Assembly (NCBI RefSeq): GCF_008119665.1
Contig: NZ_CP043046.1
Location: forward strand, 310,001 to 374,000
Direction of reading: 5' to 3'
DNA from: Pigmentiphaga aceris
GTDB lineage: Bacteria > Pseudomonadota > Gammaproteobacteria > Burkholderiales > Burkholderiaceae_B
DNA length: 64,000 nucleotides
Part shown: piece after piece, positions 16,659 through 24,958 of the stretch
Position numbering within the stretch: the first letter of the stretch is position 1
How the letters are laid out: every line of letters starts with the position of its first letter
The notes under the pieces: generated by a model
Told to the model about the DNA's origin: nothing
Database searches by the model: none
Seen by the model: the letters and a program-made list of their open reading frames with translations, nothing else
Made by a program: the position numbers and the translations under genes

Positions 16659-17357
16659 CTAATGTCCCAGGTAACTGTCGGCCACCAAGGAGCCAGACAG
16701 AATGTCCTCTGCGGGGCCGTGCGTCAGCGACTGCCCGTTCTCCAGCACGTAGGCAACCTGCGCAACCGCTGTAGCCAGCGCCAAGTTCTGTTCCACCAGC
16801 AGCACGGCCACCCCGCGCCGGCGGATTTCCGCGATGGCATCGGCCACCAGTGCCACCGCCTTGGGTGACAGCCCCTGGCTGGGTTCGTCCAGAATCAACA
16901 AGCGTGGCCGGCTCATCATGGCGCGGGCCAGTGCCAGCAACTGCTGCTCGCCGCCCGACAACATGCCCGCGTGTTTGTCGCGTCGTTCCCGCAGAATCGG
17001 GAACAGCGCAAAGATCGGGTCCAGGTCGGCATCACGCGGCGCGCCATGCACGAAGGCACCCAGCGCCAGGTTTTCCAACACCGTCATCTGCGGAAAGACC
17101 TGCCGTCCTTCGGGCACCTGGATGACCCCCGCCCGCACCCGTGCCGAGGTGCTTGCATGGGTGATGTCCTGACCATCGAAACGGATGCTGCCCGCCCGCA
17201 CCTTGATCAGCCCGGACAAGGCACGGCACAGCGTGGACTTGCCCGCGCCGTTGGCACCCACCACCGTGACCGCCTGCTGAGCGGCCACCGCCAGGTCCAG
17301 CCCGTGCAGCACTTCCAGGCGGTCGTAGCCCGCCACCAGTCCTTCAATGCTCAGCAT
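16659..17357 (-). CDS. livF: Branched-chain amino acid-type ABC transporter ATP-binding protein LivF
   Basis: A 232-residue ATPase with Walker A VGANGAGKST, Q-loop VPEGRQVFPQMTV, signature MLSGGEQQLLALARAM and Walker B LLILDEPSQGLSPK. The short ~230-residue length and the EGRQVFPQMTVLENLALGA segment identify the LivF branch. It pairs with LivG, whose gene overlaps its start by 14 bp. In this cluster the importer is likely to carry an organic acid to be degraded rather than leucine/isoleucine/valine; Liv-type systems in Burkholderiales commonly do so. Confidence 0.92.
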   Translation of the reverse strand: MLSIEGLVAGYDRLEVLHGLDLAVAAQQAVTVVGANGAGKSTLCRALSGLIKVRAGSIRFDGQDITHASTSARVRAGVIQVPEGRQVFPQMTVLENLALGAFVHGAPRDADLDPIFALFPILRERRDKHAGMLSGGEQQLLALARAMMSRPRLLILDEPSQGLSPKAVALVADAIAEIRRRGVAVLLVEQNLALATAVAQVAYVLENGQSLTHGPAEDILSGSLVADSYLGH

Positions 17358-18060
17358 CGGCCTGCCCCTTGCCCAAATACACGTCGATCACCGCCTGGTT
17401 GCCCTGGCACTCAGCAGGTGAACCCTGGAACAGCAGCTGCCCCCGGTCCATCACCGCCACGTGTTGTGCAATCTCCATCAGGAAACGCACGTTGTGCTCC
17501 ACCAGGATGATCGTCAGCCCACTGTCGTTGGCCCGGCGGATGGCGCGGCCCATGCCGGCGATCTCGTCACTGGTCAGGCCCACGGCGGGTTCGTCCAGCA
17601 GCAGCATGCGCGGCCCCACGGCCAGCGCCAGTGCCATGCCCAGACGGCGCAGCACGCCGTAGGGCAGTTCGCCCGCCACGCGGTCGTAGAAGGGGGCCAG
17701 ATCCAGCCCCGGGTCCACCGCCACATCGCGGTTCAAACCGTGGCCGGCTTCGGCCGCAATGCGCAGGTTCTCGCGCACCGTCAGGCCCATGAAAACACGG
17801 GTCTGCTGAAAGGTGCGGGCAATGCCGTAGCCCACCGAGCGCGCCATCGGCCACGGGCCGTTGTCACGGCCATTGAAGGACAGCGACCCTGCACTGGGCG
17901 GAATCAGGCCGGAGATCACGTTGATCAAGGTGGTCTTGCCTGCACCGTTCGGCCCGATCAAGCCGAGGATGATGCCCTCGGGCACCTCCAGGCTGACATT
18001 GCGCAGCGCGTGCACGCCCCCAAAGCTTCTGGACAGATTGCGAATCGACATGAGGCTCAT
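17344..18060 (-). CDS. livG: Branched-chain amino acid-type ABC transporter ATP-binding protein LivG
   Basis: A 238-residue ATPase beginning at ATG 18060, which overlaps the LivM stop by 4 bp. It has Walker A GPNGAGKTTLINVI, the LivG-specific insertion with IARTFQQTRVFMGLTVREN, and Walker B MLLLDEPAVGLTSDEI. The signature loop is ELPYGVLRRLGMALAL in place of LSGG, a normal LivG variant (LPYG). It energises the LivHM channel together with LivF. A much longer open frame up to 18282 is discarded, since the typical LivG start lies at 18060. Confidence 0.92.
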   Translation of the reverse strand: MSLMSIRNLSRSFGGVHALRNVSLEVPEGIILGLIGPNGAGKTTLINVISGLIPPSAGSLSFNGRDNGPWPMARSVGYGIARTFQQTRVFMGLTVRENLRIAAEAGHGLNRDVAVDPGLDLAPFYDRVAGELPYGVLRRLGMALALAVGPRMLLLDEPAVGLTSDEIAGMGRAIRRANDSGLTIILVEHNVRFLMEIAQHVAVMDRGQLLFQGSPAECQGNQAVIDVYLGKGQADAEH

Positions 18061-19058
18061 CTCGCACCCTCCGTCACGGTCGGGGCAACAGTGGTCGTGG
18101 TCGAAGCCGTCCGCCGCTGGCGGGCGCGCCAGCCCTTCTTCAACAGCCCTGCAATGCCCGACGGGGCGAACAGCATGAAGCCCAGCAACAGCAGCCCGTA
18201 GGCCAGCAGGCTGTAGCTGCTGGCCACGCGCAAGGTCTCGGGCAGCGTGGTCAGCAAGATGGCTCCCAGGATCGGTCCCCACAGCGTGCCCATGCCGCCG
18301 ACCACCACCAGCACCACCATCTGGAAGCCGGTGGTCATCACCGCAAAACTCTCAGGTGCCACGAAGTTGGAGATCGCCGCAAACAGGGCACCGGCTGCAC
18401 CCGCAAAGAAGGCACTGAACGCAAACGCCGTCATCCGTGCTGCGGCAATGCGAATGCCCAGTGCCTGGGCCAGCACCACGTCTTCACGAATGGCCAGGCT
18501 GGCCGCACCCAGCGGCGAGCGCACGAACACGCCGGCAGCCAGGTAGGTCACCCACAGCAACAGCAGCGAGATGATCAGGTTGTTGCCCGCCGAATCCAGC
18601 ATCAGGAAGGGCAGCGGCGGCGGGCTGGGGATGCCGACGAACCCCACCACGCCGCCTGTCCAGTCCTCGGCCACAAAGAACATCTGGTGACCGATCAGAC
18701 CGATGCCCAAGGTCAGCACCGCGAAGTACAGGCCCTTGGTACGAAACGCCAGCAGCGCCACGATGATGCCCACCACCATGGCGATCAGCCCGCATACCGG
18801 CAAGGCCAGCCAGAAGTTCCAGCCGGCCCGTGAGGTCAGCAGCCCACCTGCATAGGCACCGACACCGAACAGCGTGCCGTGCGCCAGCGACAGGTAGCCG
18901 GTGTAGCCCAGCAACACGTCGAAGCTCACGGCCAGCACGGCCCAGATTGCGGCCAGCGTGGCCACGTAGCGCACGTAGTCGTTCAGGAACGGCGTGGCCG
19001 CGCAGGCCAGCGCCAGCAGGGCAGTGGGAATCAGATAACAGCGAATCCTGGATTGCAC
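18057..19058 (-). CDS. livM: Branched-chain amino acid-type ABC transporter permease LivM
   Basis: A 333-residue permease with about eight to ten hydrophobic helices. Family segments include VSFDVLLGYTGYLSLAHGTLFGVGAY, RTKGLYFAVLTLGIG, the cytoplasmic coupling loop VRSPLGAASLAIREDVVLAQALGI and VVVGGMGTLWGPILGA. The start is GTG 19058, chosen because AAGGAG sits six bases upstream and it lies just after the LivH stop. The C-terminal tail (residues ~310-333) is Arg/Thr-rich and cytoplasmic. It forms the translocation path with LivH. Confidence 0.92.
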   Translation of the reverse strand: MQSRIRCYLIPTALLALACAATPFLNDYVRYVATLAAIWAVLAVSFDVLLGYTGYLSLAHGTLFGVGAYAGGLLTSRAGWNFWLALPVCGLIAMVVGIIVALLAFRTKGLYFAVLTLGIGLIGHQMFFVAEDWTGGVVGFVGIPSPPPLPFLMLDSAGNNLIISLLLLWVTYLAAGVFVRSPLGAASLAIREDVVLAQALGIRIAAARMTAFAFSAFFAGAAGALFAAISNFVAPESFAVMTTGFQMVVLVVVGGMGTLWGPILGAILLTTLPETLRVASSYSLLAYGLLLLGFMLFAPSGIAGLLKKGWRARQRRTASTTTTVAPTVTEGAR

Positions 19059-19069
19059 GTGTGTCTCCT

Positions 19070-19939
19070 TCAGCGTTCGAGCACGACGCGGCCGAACAGG
19101 CCTTGCGGACGCAGCAACAGGACCAGCACCAGGATGAGGAAGGTCCCCACATCCTGCAGCTGGCTGGAGATATAACCGGCGACCATCACTTCCACGATGC
19201 CCAGCAGCAGACCGCCCAGGATCGCGCCCCACAGGTTGCCGATACCGCCCAGCACCAGCACCACAAAGGCCTTCAGCACGGGGTTGATGCCCATGGTCGG
19301 GTACACGGGAAAGTTGGCGCTGAGAATCGCGCCGCCCAAACCGCCGAGCAGCGCACCGATGGCAAAGGTGGCCAGTCGCACGTCACGCAGCTCGATGCCC
19401 ATCAGTTGCGCTGCGCCCTTGTTCTGGGCCACGGCACGAATCGCCAGGCCCAGCCGTGAGCGGTTCAGCACCAGCCACACGCCGCCCCAGGCTGCCAGCG
19501 TCAGCGCGATCACGAATATCTGGAAGTACGCGATGCTGAAGCCCGCCATGCGCAGCACGCCGGGAATCGGGGAAGGCGTGGTGCGCGGTTCCGAGCCCCA
19601 GATGATGGTGGCCGTCTGCTGCAGGATGATCGACGCGGCGAGGGCCGCGATCATCAATGACAGTGAACTGCTGTGGTCCAGCGGTTGGAACACCACCCGG
19701 TCCAGCACAATGCCCAGCGCGATCACGATGACGGTGGCGATCACCACCGCCAGCCAGAAGTTCACGCCTGCGCCGACCAGCGCATAGGTGGAAAACGCGC
19801 CCAGCATGTACAGCTCGCCGTGGGCGAAGTTGGGGATCAGCAGCACGCCGAACACCAGCGTCAATCCAAGTGCGATCAATGCGTAGGTGCTGCCCAGCGT
19901 CAGGCCGTTGACGAGTTGCTGCGGAAGCATGTCCAGCAT
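19070..19939 (-). CDS. livH: Branched-chain amino acid-type ABC transporter permease LivH
   Basis: A 289-residue permease with helices throughout. Recognisable segments are NGLTLGSTYALIALGLTLVFGV at the N-terminus, IPNFAHGELYMLGAF, the coupling loop SRLGLAIRAVAQNKGAAQLMGI and VLGGIGNLWGAILGGLLLG. These are the standard LivH features. GGGAG lies seven bases before ATG 19939. It is encoded directly after the binding protein gene and 11 bp before LivM. Confidence 0.93.
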   Translation of the reverse strand: MLDMLPQQLVNGLTLGSTYALIALGLTLVFGVLLIPNFAHGELYMLGAFSTYALVGAGVNFWLAVVIATVIVIALGIVLDRVVFQPLDHSSSLSLMIAALAASIILQQTATIIWGSEPRTTPSPIPGVLRMAGFSIAYFQIFVIALTLAAWGGVWLVLNRSRLGLAIRAVAQNKGAAQLMGIELRDVRLATFAIGALLGGLGGAILSANFPVYPTMGINPVLKAFVVLVLGGIGNLWGAILGGLLLGIVEVMVAGYISSQLQDVGTFLILVLVLLLRPQGLFGRVVLER

Positions 19940-19955
19940 GGCGCGTCTCCCTGGC

Positions 19956-21149
19956 TCAGTTGGGCTTCAGATTGGCCAGCGGCTGCCAGCCGTTGCCCTT
20001 CCAGATCTGCACACCACCGGGCAAGGTCACCTGACCGTCGGTGAACAGCAAGCCGCCTTCGCCAGGGGCATACGGATTGATCGCCATCGGCACATCCGTG
20101 GTCTTCAGTTGCGTGAAGGCCTTGGCCACGGCTGTGCTTTCCAGCGTGCCGGCTTTTTCGATGGCTGCCTTGAAGATGTAGACCGCGTCGTAAGACAGCG
20201 TGGACAGTTCACCGATCTCGGCGTTGAACATTTTCTTCAGCCGGGCTTCCAGTTTCAGTGCCTTCTCGTTGCCCAATGCCACATAGTCCTGAGACGTGGG
20301 CGGAATGGCATTCAGCACCCCTTCCATCTCGGCCGACGATATGTTCTTCAGCACGGTGGACGGCGGCGAGACGAACTCCCAGATCACCTGTCCTTGGTAC
20401 CCCAGATGGCGGGCGGTCTTGGTGATCAGTGCACCTTCGGCTGGGTAGCCGCGCAGCACCAGCGCAGCCGGTTTGAGCGCCGCGATCTTGGTCAGCTGGG
20501 CTGCAAAGTCGGTGTCGTTGAGCTTGTGATATTCCTGCGCCACCACCTTGTTGCCCTGGCCTTCCAGCGCATCGACCAGCGGCTTTTGTGAACCCATGAA
20601 ACCGGCGTGGAAGCGGTCGGTCATGATCGCCACCGTGGGGTAGGCACGCGCCTTGGTCAGCCGGGTCAGCGCATCGTTGTAGGTCTGCACGCTGGCCTGG
20701 TTGCGGAAGATGGTCTTGCCATTGGTCAGGCCATCGGCAATCGATCCATCGATCAGCTGGATCACGTCCGGCCGCGATTCGATGATGGGTTTCAAGGCCG
20801 GGGCCACGCCACTGGCAATCGGCCCGATGATGAACTTGGCACCTTCACCCAGCAGCTTGCGCAAGGCCGCCACGCCCACCGTCGGGCTTGCCTGATCGTC
20901 TGCCGTCTTGATCACGATCTGGTAGCTGGTGTTGCCGACTTTCACGCCGCCAGACGTATTGATTTCGTCGGCCGCTGCCTTGATGGCCTGACTTTCCGGC
21001 AGTCCGTAGAAGGCAGCCGGGCCGGTGATCGGGTGGATCTCACCGATCACCAGTTCTGCCGCCTGCGCCGCCACCGAGGCGGCCATCGACGCAGTGGCGG
21101 CAGCCAGACCGAACAGCAGGCGTGTCGCGAGCTTGGGTGTCTTGATCAT
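19956..21149 (-). CDS. Periplasmic leucine-binding-type substrate-binding protein (LivK-like)
   Basis: A 397-residue exported protein. After KLATRLLFGLAAATASMAASVAAQA, a clear signal peptide, the mature domain starts ELVIGEIHPITGPAAFYG and continues with the type I periplasmic-binding fold (VGNTSYQIVIKTADDQASPTVGVAA, FIIGPIASGVAPALKPI, IEKAGTLESTAVAKAFTQLK). ATG 21149 is preferred to GTG 21161 because GGAG lies six bases before it. It is the ligand receptor of the LivHMGF importer encoded next. Ligand identity cannot be read; the CoA ligase upstream suggests a carboxylic acid. Confidence 0.9.
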   Translation of the reverse strand: MIKTPKLATRLLFGLAAATASMAASVAAQAAELVIGEIHPITGPAAFYGLPESQAIKAAADEINTSGGVKVGNTSYQIVIKTADDQASPTVGVAALRKLLGEGAKFIIGPIASGVAPALKPIIESRPDVIQLIDGSIADGLTNGKTIFRNQASVQTYNDALTRLTKARAYPTVAIMTDRFHAGFMGSQKPLVDALEGQGNKVVAQEYHKLNDTDFAAQLTKIAALKPAALVLRGYPAEGALITKTARHLGYQGQVIWEFVSPPSTVLKNISSAEMEGVLNAIPPTSQDYVALGNEKALKLEARLKKMFNAEIGELSTLSYDAVYIFKAAIEKAGTLESTAVAKAFTQLKTTDVPMAINPYAPGEGGLLFTDGQVTLPGGVQIWKGNGWQPLANLKPN

Positions 21150-21251
21150 CTTCGTCTCCACTATTTATGTTTTATGGACGAGCGATAGAACAGGCGGATG
21201 GGTGTCCGCTGGGGGTGTCTCCCCCGGGCGTGCATGGACGTGACGGATGCG

Positions 21252-22823
21252 TCAGGCCTGGCCAGGCGGTTGCGCCAGACTTTTTCTCAGTACGTGCTTC
21301 TGGATCTTGCCTGCCGGGGTCTTGGGCAGGTCGTCGACGAACACCACTTGGCGGGGGCTCTTGAAACTGGCGATCTGCTGGCGCGTGAAGGCGATCAGTT
21401 CCGCCTCGTCCAGCGTGGTGCCGGGTTCGCGCACCACCACCGCCACCACGCGTTCGCCGTAGTCGTTGTCGGGCATGCCCACCACAGCGCATTCACTGAC
21501 GGCGTCGTGGGTGACCAGCACCTGTTCCACTTCCTTGGCGAACACGTTTTCGCCACCGGTGCGGATCATGTCCTTCATGCGGTCGACCAGGTACAAATAG
21601 CCTTCTGCATCCATGCGGCCCACGTCACCGGTGTGCAGCCAGTCGCCGCGCAGCGCGTCTTCCGTGGCCTCGGGGCGGTTCAGGTAACCCGTCATCAGGC
21701 CGTAGCTGCGAATACAGATTTCGCCCATCTCGCCCTGCGGCACTTCCTTGCCGTTTTCATCGAGCAAGGCCACCTGTGCACCCGGCACCGGCGTGCCGAT
21801 GGAATGCGGGCGCGCGTGTGATTCTTCCGGCCGCAGGATGGTGATGTACGGGCCACCTTCGGTCAGGCCGTAGGCGTTGGCAATGTTCAGCTGCGTGGCA
21901 CCGCGTTCGCGGAAGGCTTGCGCCACTTCCACGATCAGGTTCGATGGGTCGTAGCTGGCATAGGCAATCAGGCGCATCGACGACAGATCGGACTTGCCCC
22001 AGGCGTTTGATTCCACCATTTTGCGCAGCACCACCGGCACGCCGAACATGCCGTTGCAGCGATGGTCGTGAATCGCGCGCACGGCGGTTTCCGCCTCGAA
22101 GCGTTCGGTCACCACGACCGACCCTTGCTGCATGAAATACAGCTTGATGTAGTCCCAGGCACCGGTGTGAAACAAGGGCATGTAGCAGAAGAAACGTTCC
22201 TTGCTGCGGATGCCGAAGGCACCGATGGCCGACAGCGCATCGAGGATGCTGCGCTGGTGCGAAATGATCGCGCCCTTGGGACGGCCGGTTGTACCGCTGG
22301 TGTACAGGATCAGGTGCGGGTCAGTGGCCGACACCGGGCGGGAAATCGGTGCACTGCTTTGCCGGCGATATAACTCGTCCCAGGCGATCTGTCCGTCAGT
22401 GGCCAGGCCGCGCTTGATGATCTTGGGTGGTTCCAGCATGTCCACCATGGCGTCTGCTGCCAAGGGGTCGAACTCGTCGCTGGTCATCAGCAGCTTGGGC
22501 TGACAGTTGCCCAGAATGTAGGCAACTTCCGAGGCCCGCAGCATGATGTTGATCGGCACCAGAATCGCGCCCATGCCGGCCAGCGCGTAGTGCAGCAGGA
22601 TGTAGTCGTCTGAGTTGCGGTCCAGCGCCGCCACGCGGCTGCCACGCACCACACCAAGTGCCGACAGGCCGCGCTGCAACAGCGCCACATCGTCGGCAAA
22701 CTCTGTCCAGGTGCGCTGCCGGTTCTTGAAGATCAGCGCCACCTTGTCGCCGACCCAGCGGCGGTTCGAGTCGACGATGTCCGACATCAGGAAGGGGAAG
22801 CCCACGGGGCTGTCAGGCTGCAC
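21252..22823 (-). CDS. Acyl-CoA synthetase / AMP-dependent ligase
   Basis: A 523-residue ANL-superfamily ligase. The P-loop LILYTSGTTGRPKGAI, A5-like NAYGLTEGG, the adenylate motif DWLHTGDVGRMDAEGYLYLVDR, and the C-terminal catalytic Lys in LPKTPAGKIQKHVLR are all present. The first step activates a carboxylic acid as an acyl-adenylate and the second forms the CoA thioester. GTG 22823 is chosen since GGAGG lies five bases upstream and the gene overlaps the end of the SDR gene by 11 bp. It presumably charges the acid imported by the Liv system for the downstream hydratases. Confidence 0.9.
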   Translation of the reverse strand: MQPDSPVGFPFLMSDIVDSNRRWVGDKVALIFKNRQRTWTEFADDVALLQRGLSALGVVRGSRVAALDRNSDDYILLHYALAGMGAILVPINIMLRASEVAYILGNCQPKLLMTSDEFDPLAADAMVDMLEPPKIIKRGLATDGQIAWDELYRRQSSAPISRPVSATDPHLILYTSGTTGRPKGAIISHQRSILDALSAIGAFGIRSKERFFCYMPLFHTGAWDYIKLYFMQQGSVVVTERFEAETAVRAIHDHRCNGMFGVPVVLRKMVESNAWGKSDLSSMRLIAYASYDPSNLIVEVAQAFRERGATQLNIANAYGLTEGGPYITILRPEESHARPHSIGTPVPGAQVALLDENGKEVPQGEMGEICIRSYGLMTGYLNRPEATEDALRGDWLHTGDVGRMDAEGYLYLVDRMKDMIRTGGENVFAKEVEQVLVTHDAVSECAVVGMPDNDYGERVVAVVVREPGTTLDEAELIAFTRQQIASFKSPRQVVFVDDLPKTPAGKIQKHVLRKSLAQPPGQA

Positions 22824-23562
22824 TGAAACCTCCGTCAACGGCGAGCACCACACCGGTGGTGAAACTGGACCAGTCCGACGACAGGAAGAGCGCAGTGCGG
22901 GCAATGTCTTCAGGGCGACCCAGGCGGCCGATCGGCAGCACCTGGGGCTTGGAGTATTCCAGCGTGGCCGCCGTCATTGGCGTTTCAATCACACCCGGGC
23001 AGATGCAGTTCACCCGAATGCCGCGCGGTGCACATTCCACCGCCAAGCCGCGTGAAAATGAGGCCACGCCACCCTTGCTGGCGGTGTAGGCACTGAGCTT
23101 GTCCCATCCGGCAATGGCTACTACCGAGGCCAGGTTGACGATGCTGCAACCGCCTTTCTTGTCCATCAGCTTGACCGCCTCGCGGCAGACGTTGAAGGTG
23201 CCGGTCAGGTTGACCGCAATGATCAGGTTCCAGGTGTCATCCGAGACGCGGCCAATCGGCCCATCGTCACGCGGCCGCCAGATGCCCGCGCAGTTCACCA
23301 CCGCGTTGATGCCGCCGATGGATTCGCTGGCTTGAACCACGCCCGTTGCCACCGCTGCCGAATCTGCCACGTTGAAGACGGTGGTGCTGTGGCGGTCCGG
23401 GTCGGGCAAGCTGAGCCGCAAGGCTTCGCAGGCATCGTGGTCAAGGTCGTTGAGCGCCACGCGGGCACCGGACGCGGCAAACACGCGGGCCATTTCGGCA
23501 CCGATGCCGCTTGCCGCGCCAGTAATGAGCGCACGCATGCCTTCCGTCTGGAACGAGGTCAT
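22813..23562 (-). CDS. Short-chain dehydrogenase/reductase (FabG-like), first gene of the catabolic cluster
   Basis: A 249-residue classical SDR: TGAASGIGAEMAR cofactor loop, an acidic ALNDLDHD after the second strand indicating NAD(H), VNCAGIW, catalytic Ser in IVNLASVVAIAGWDKLSAYTASK with Y-x3-K, and TTGVVLAVDGGFSAA at the C-terminus. It fits a 3-hydroxyacyl-CoA-type dehydrogenase step of the pathway, an inference from the neighbours. It overlaps the ligase gene by 11 bp. The 130 bp upstream to the TetR gene likely contain the promoter. Confidence 0.9.
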   Translation of the reverse strand: MTSFQTEGMRALITGAASGIGAEMARVFAASGARVALNDLDHDACEALRLSLPDPDRHSTTVFNVADSAAVATGVVQASESIGGINAVVNCAGIWRPRDDGPIGRVSDDTWNLIIAVNLTGTFNVCREAVKLMDKKGGCSIVNLASVVAIAGWDKLSAYTASKGGVASFSRGLAVECAPRGIRVNCICPGVIETPMTAATLEYSKPQVLPIGRLGRPEDIARTALFLSSDWSSFTTGVVLAVDGGFSAA

Positions 23563-23692
23563 CCTTTGAATCTCCTGGATATCCGGGCCGTTCGCCTTGA
23601 TGGCTTGTTATCGGTCGGGCCGGATCATTGCGGTTGTCGACTACATCAGAATCTTCTCCGCCCGAAGGGTGGGGTCGTCAGGGTGGGGTTCG

Positions 23693-24346
23693 TCATTGAG
23701 CGGCCTTGCCGCCAGTCAGGCCATGCAGCGCCAGCGACGCGATCTGATCGGCGATCTGCTGCGGGCTGCGGTCCACGTAATCGGCCCAGCGGTGAACGGT
23801 GGACAGCACGCCCAGCACCGCGTACGTCGCCACTTTCGGGTCGCTGGTGGTGAAGCTGCCGTCGGCCAGTCCAGCGTCAACAATGTTCTGCACCATGGCT
23901 TCGAAGTTGCGTTCGATCTGCGCCAGGCTCGTGCGCGCGGCATCATCGAGCTGATGACGCTCGCGCCAGAAAATGCTCAGGAAACGGCGGTTGCCGATGT
24001 TGTAGGCAACCTGCCTTTCGATCAGCTGGTACAGCCGGTCGGCAGCGGGTGCATCGGACGCCGACATGGCCGCCACCTGCTGGAAGAAATCCTTGGTGAT
24101 GTCTTCGTACAAGGTTTCCAGCAGGTGGGACTTGTTGCGGAAGTAGTAGTACAGCGTGGGCTTGGTGACACCGCATGCCTCGGCGATTTCATTCATCGAG
24201 GTGCGGTGGAATCCGTTGCGCTCGAAGAGCGTCATGGCGTGTTCGAAGATCTCGCGCGCGGCGACGGCGCTGCGTTCGGGTGCGCTGTCGATAACAGGCG
24301 TTTTTGCGTCTGAAACAAGTGCTGCTGATGAAGTAGCCTTGAACAC
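23693..24346 (-). CDS. TetR-family transcriptional regulator
   Basis: A 217-residue TetR protein. The DNA-binding part, residues ~28-75, reads AAREIFEHAMTLFERNGFHRTSM then ACGVTKPTLYYYFRNKSHLL, a typical helix-turn-helix with YYYF at the recognition helix. The rest is an alpha-helical ligand domain resembling regulators of acyl-CoA metabolism. The start is GTG 24346 with AGGGGA five bases upstream. An imperfect palindrome centred on TACCGGTA lies 37 bp ahead of it. It probably controls itself and the ligase/transport cluster that follows on the same strand. Confidence 0.88.
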   Translation of the reverse strand: MFKATSSAALVSDAKTPVIDSAPERSAVAAREIFEHAMTLFERNGFHRTSMNEIAEACGVTKPTLYYYFRNKSHLLETLYEDITKDFFQQVAAMSASDAPAADRLYQLIERQVAYNIGNRRFLSIFWRERHQLDDAARTSLAQIERNFEAMVQNIVDAGLADGSFTTSDPKVATYAVLGVLSTVHRWADYVDRSPQQIADQIASLALHGLTGGKAAQ

Positions 24347-24379
24347 ATGAATCCCCTGAAACCGTTGATATGACTCTAT

Positions 24380-24393
24380 ACCTACCGGTAAGT
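24380..24393. promoter_or_regulatory. Palindrome around TACCGGTA, candidate TetR operator
   Basis: TACCGGTA at 24383-24390 is a perfect 8-bp palindrome extended by AC...GT at the edges (24380-24393) with one mismatch per arm. It lies between the TetR gene start (24346) and the divergent small membrane protein (24476). TetR proteins of this class bind such palindromes; no second copy was noticed upstream of the SDR gene. Confidence 0.45.
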
Positions 24394-24475
24394 AATGATC
24401 AACTCAGGGTTTTCCATCTGCGTGATTCAAGAGTTGGCTTAAGATGCTGAATCATCCTTGTTGCTTGAGTACGCC

Positions 24476-24817
24476 ATGTCCGACGATCTGCAAACCATGT
24501 CCCTGAGCGACTCCCGCAAGAACATGCTCTACCTGCTGTGGGGGCTTTACCTGGGCAGCTTGGTGACCGGCGGTGTCACACTGATCATCGGCATTGCCCT
24601 GGCCTACATCAAACGCGACGACGCGGGCACTGGCGTCGAGCGTTCGCACTACACGTCGGCGATCCGCGTGTTCTGGTGGAGCGTCCTGTGGTGCGTGGTC
24701 GGCATGGTGCTGGTGTGGATTCTGATCGGGTGGTTCGTGTGGGCGATTGCCACCATTTGGTTCATCTACCGATGCGTGCTGGGCCTGGTGCGCGCCGGCG
24801 AGTCGCGCGCGGTCTGA
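24476..24817 (+). CDS. Small DUF4870-like membrane protein
   Basis: A 113-residue inner-membrane protein from ATG 24476; a TTG at 24458 is also in frame. Three hydrophobic segments are seen: LYLLWGLYLGSLVTGGVTLIIGIALAY, VFWWSVLWCVVGMVLVWILIG and FVWAIATIWFIYRCVLGLV. The loop YIKRDDAGTGVERSHY between the first two is the charged loop typical of the DUF4870 family. Function is unknown. It is a single-gene unit ended by the strong hairpin at 24841-24877. Confidence 0.75.
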   Translation: MSDDLQTMSLSDSRKNMLYLLWGLYLGSLVTGGVTLIIGIALAYIKRDDAGTGVERSHYTSAIRVFWWSVLWCVVGMVLVWILIGWFVWAIATIWFIYRCVLGLVRAGESRAV

Positions 24818-24840
24818 GGTTCGCAAACCGCACGTGAAAA

Positions 24841-24877
24841 AGGGGTCGTGGCATGTGCCACGACCCCTAATTTTTTT
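24841..24877. terminator. Strong bidirectional intrinsic terminator
   Basis: AGGGGTCGTGGCA (24841-24853) pairs perfectly with TGCCACGACCCCT (24856-24868), followed by a run of seven T from 24871 and preceded by AAAAA on the other side. It can therefore stop transcription of the small membrane protein gene (plus strand) and of the propeller lipoprotein gene (minus strand). Confidence 0.92.
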
Positions 24878-24958
24878 CTTGCTGAATGTGTGTGCGGACT
24901 GATCGCCAGTACTGGTCAGACGATGATGTTCAACCAGCTGCTACGACCCGCACTGACT

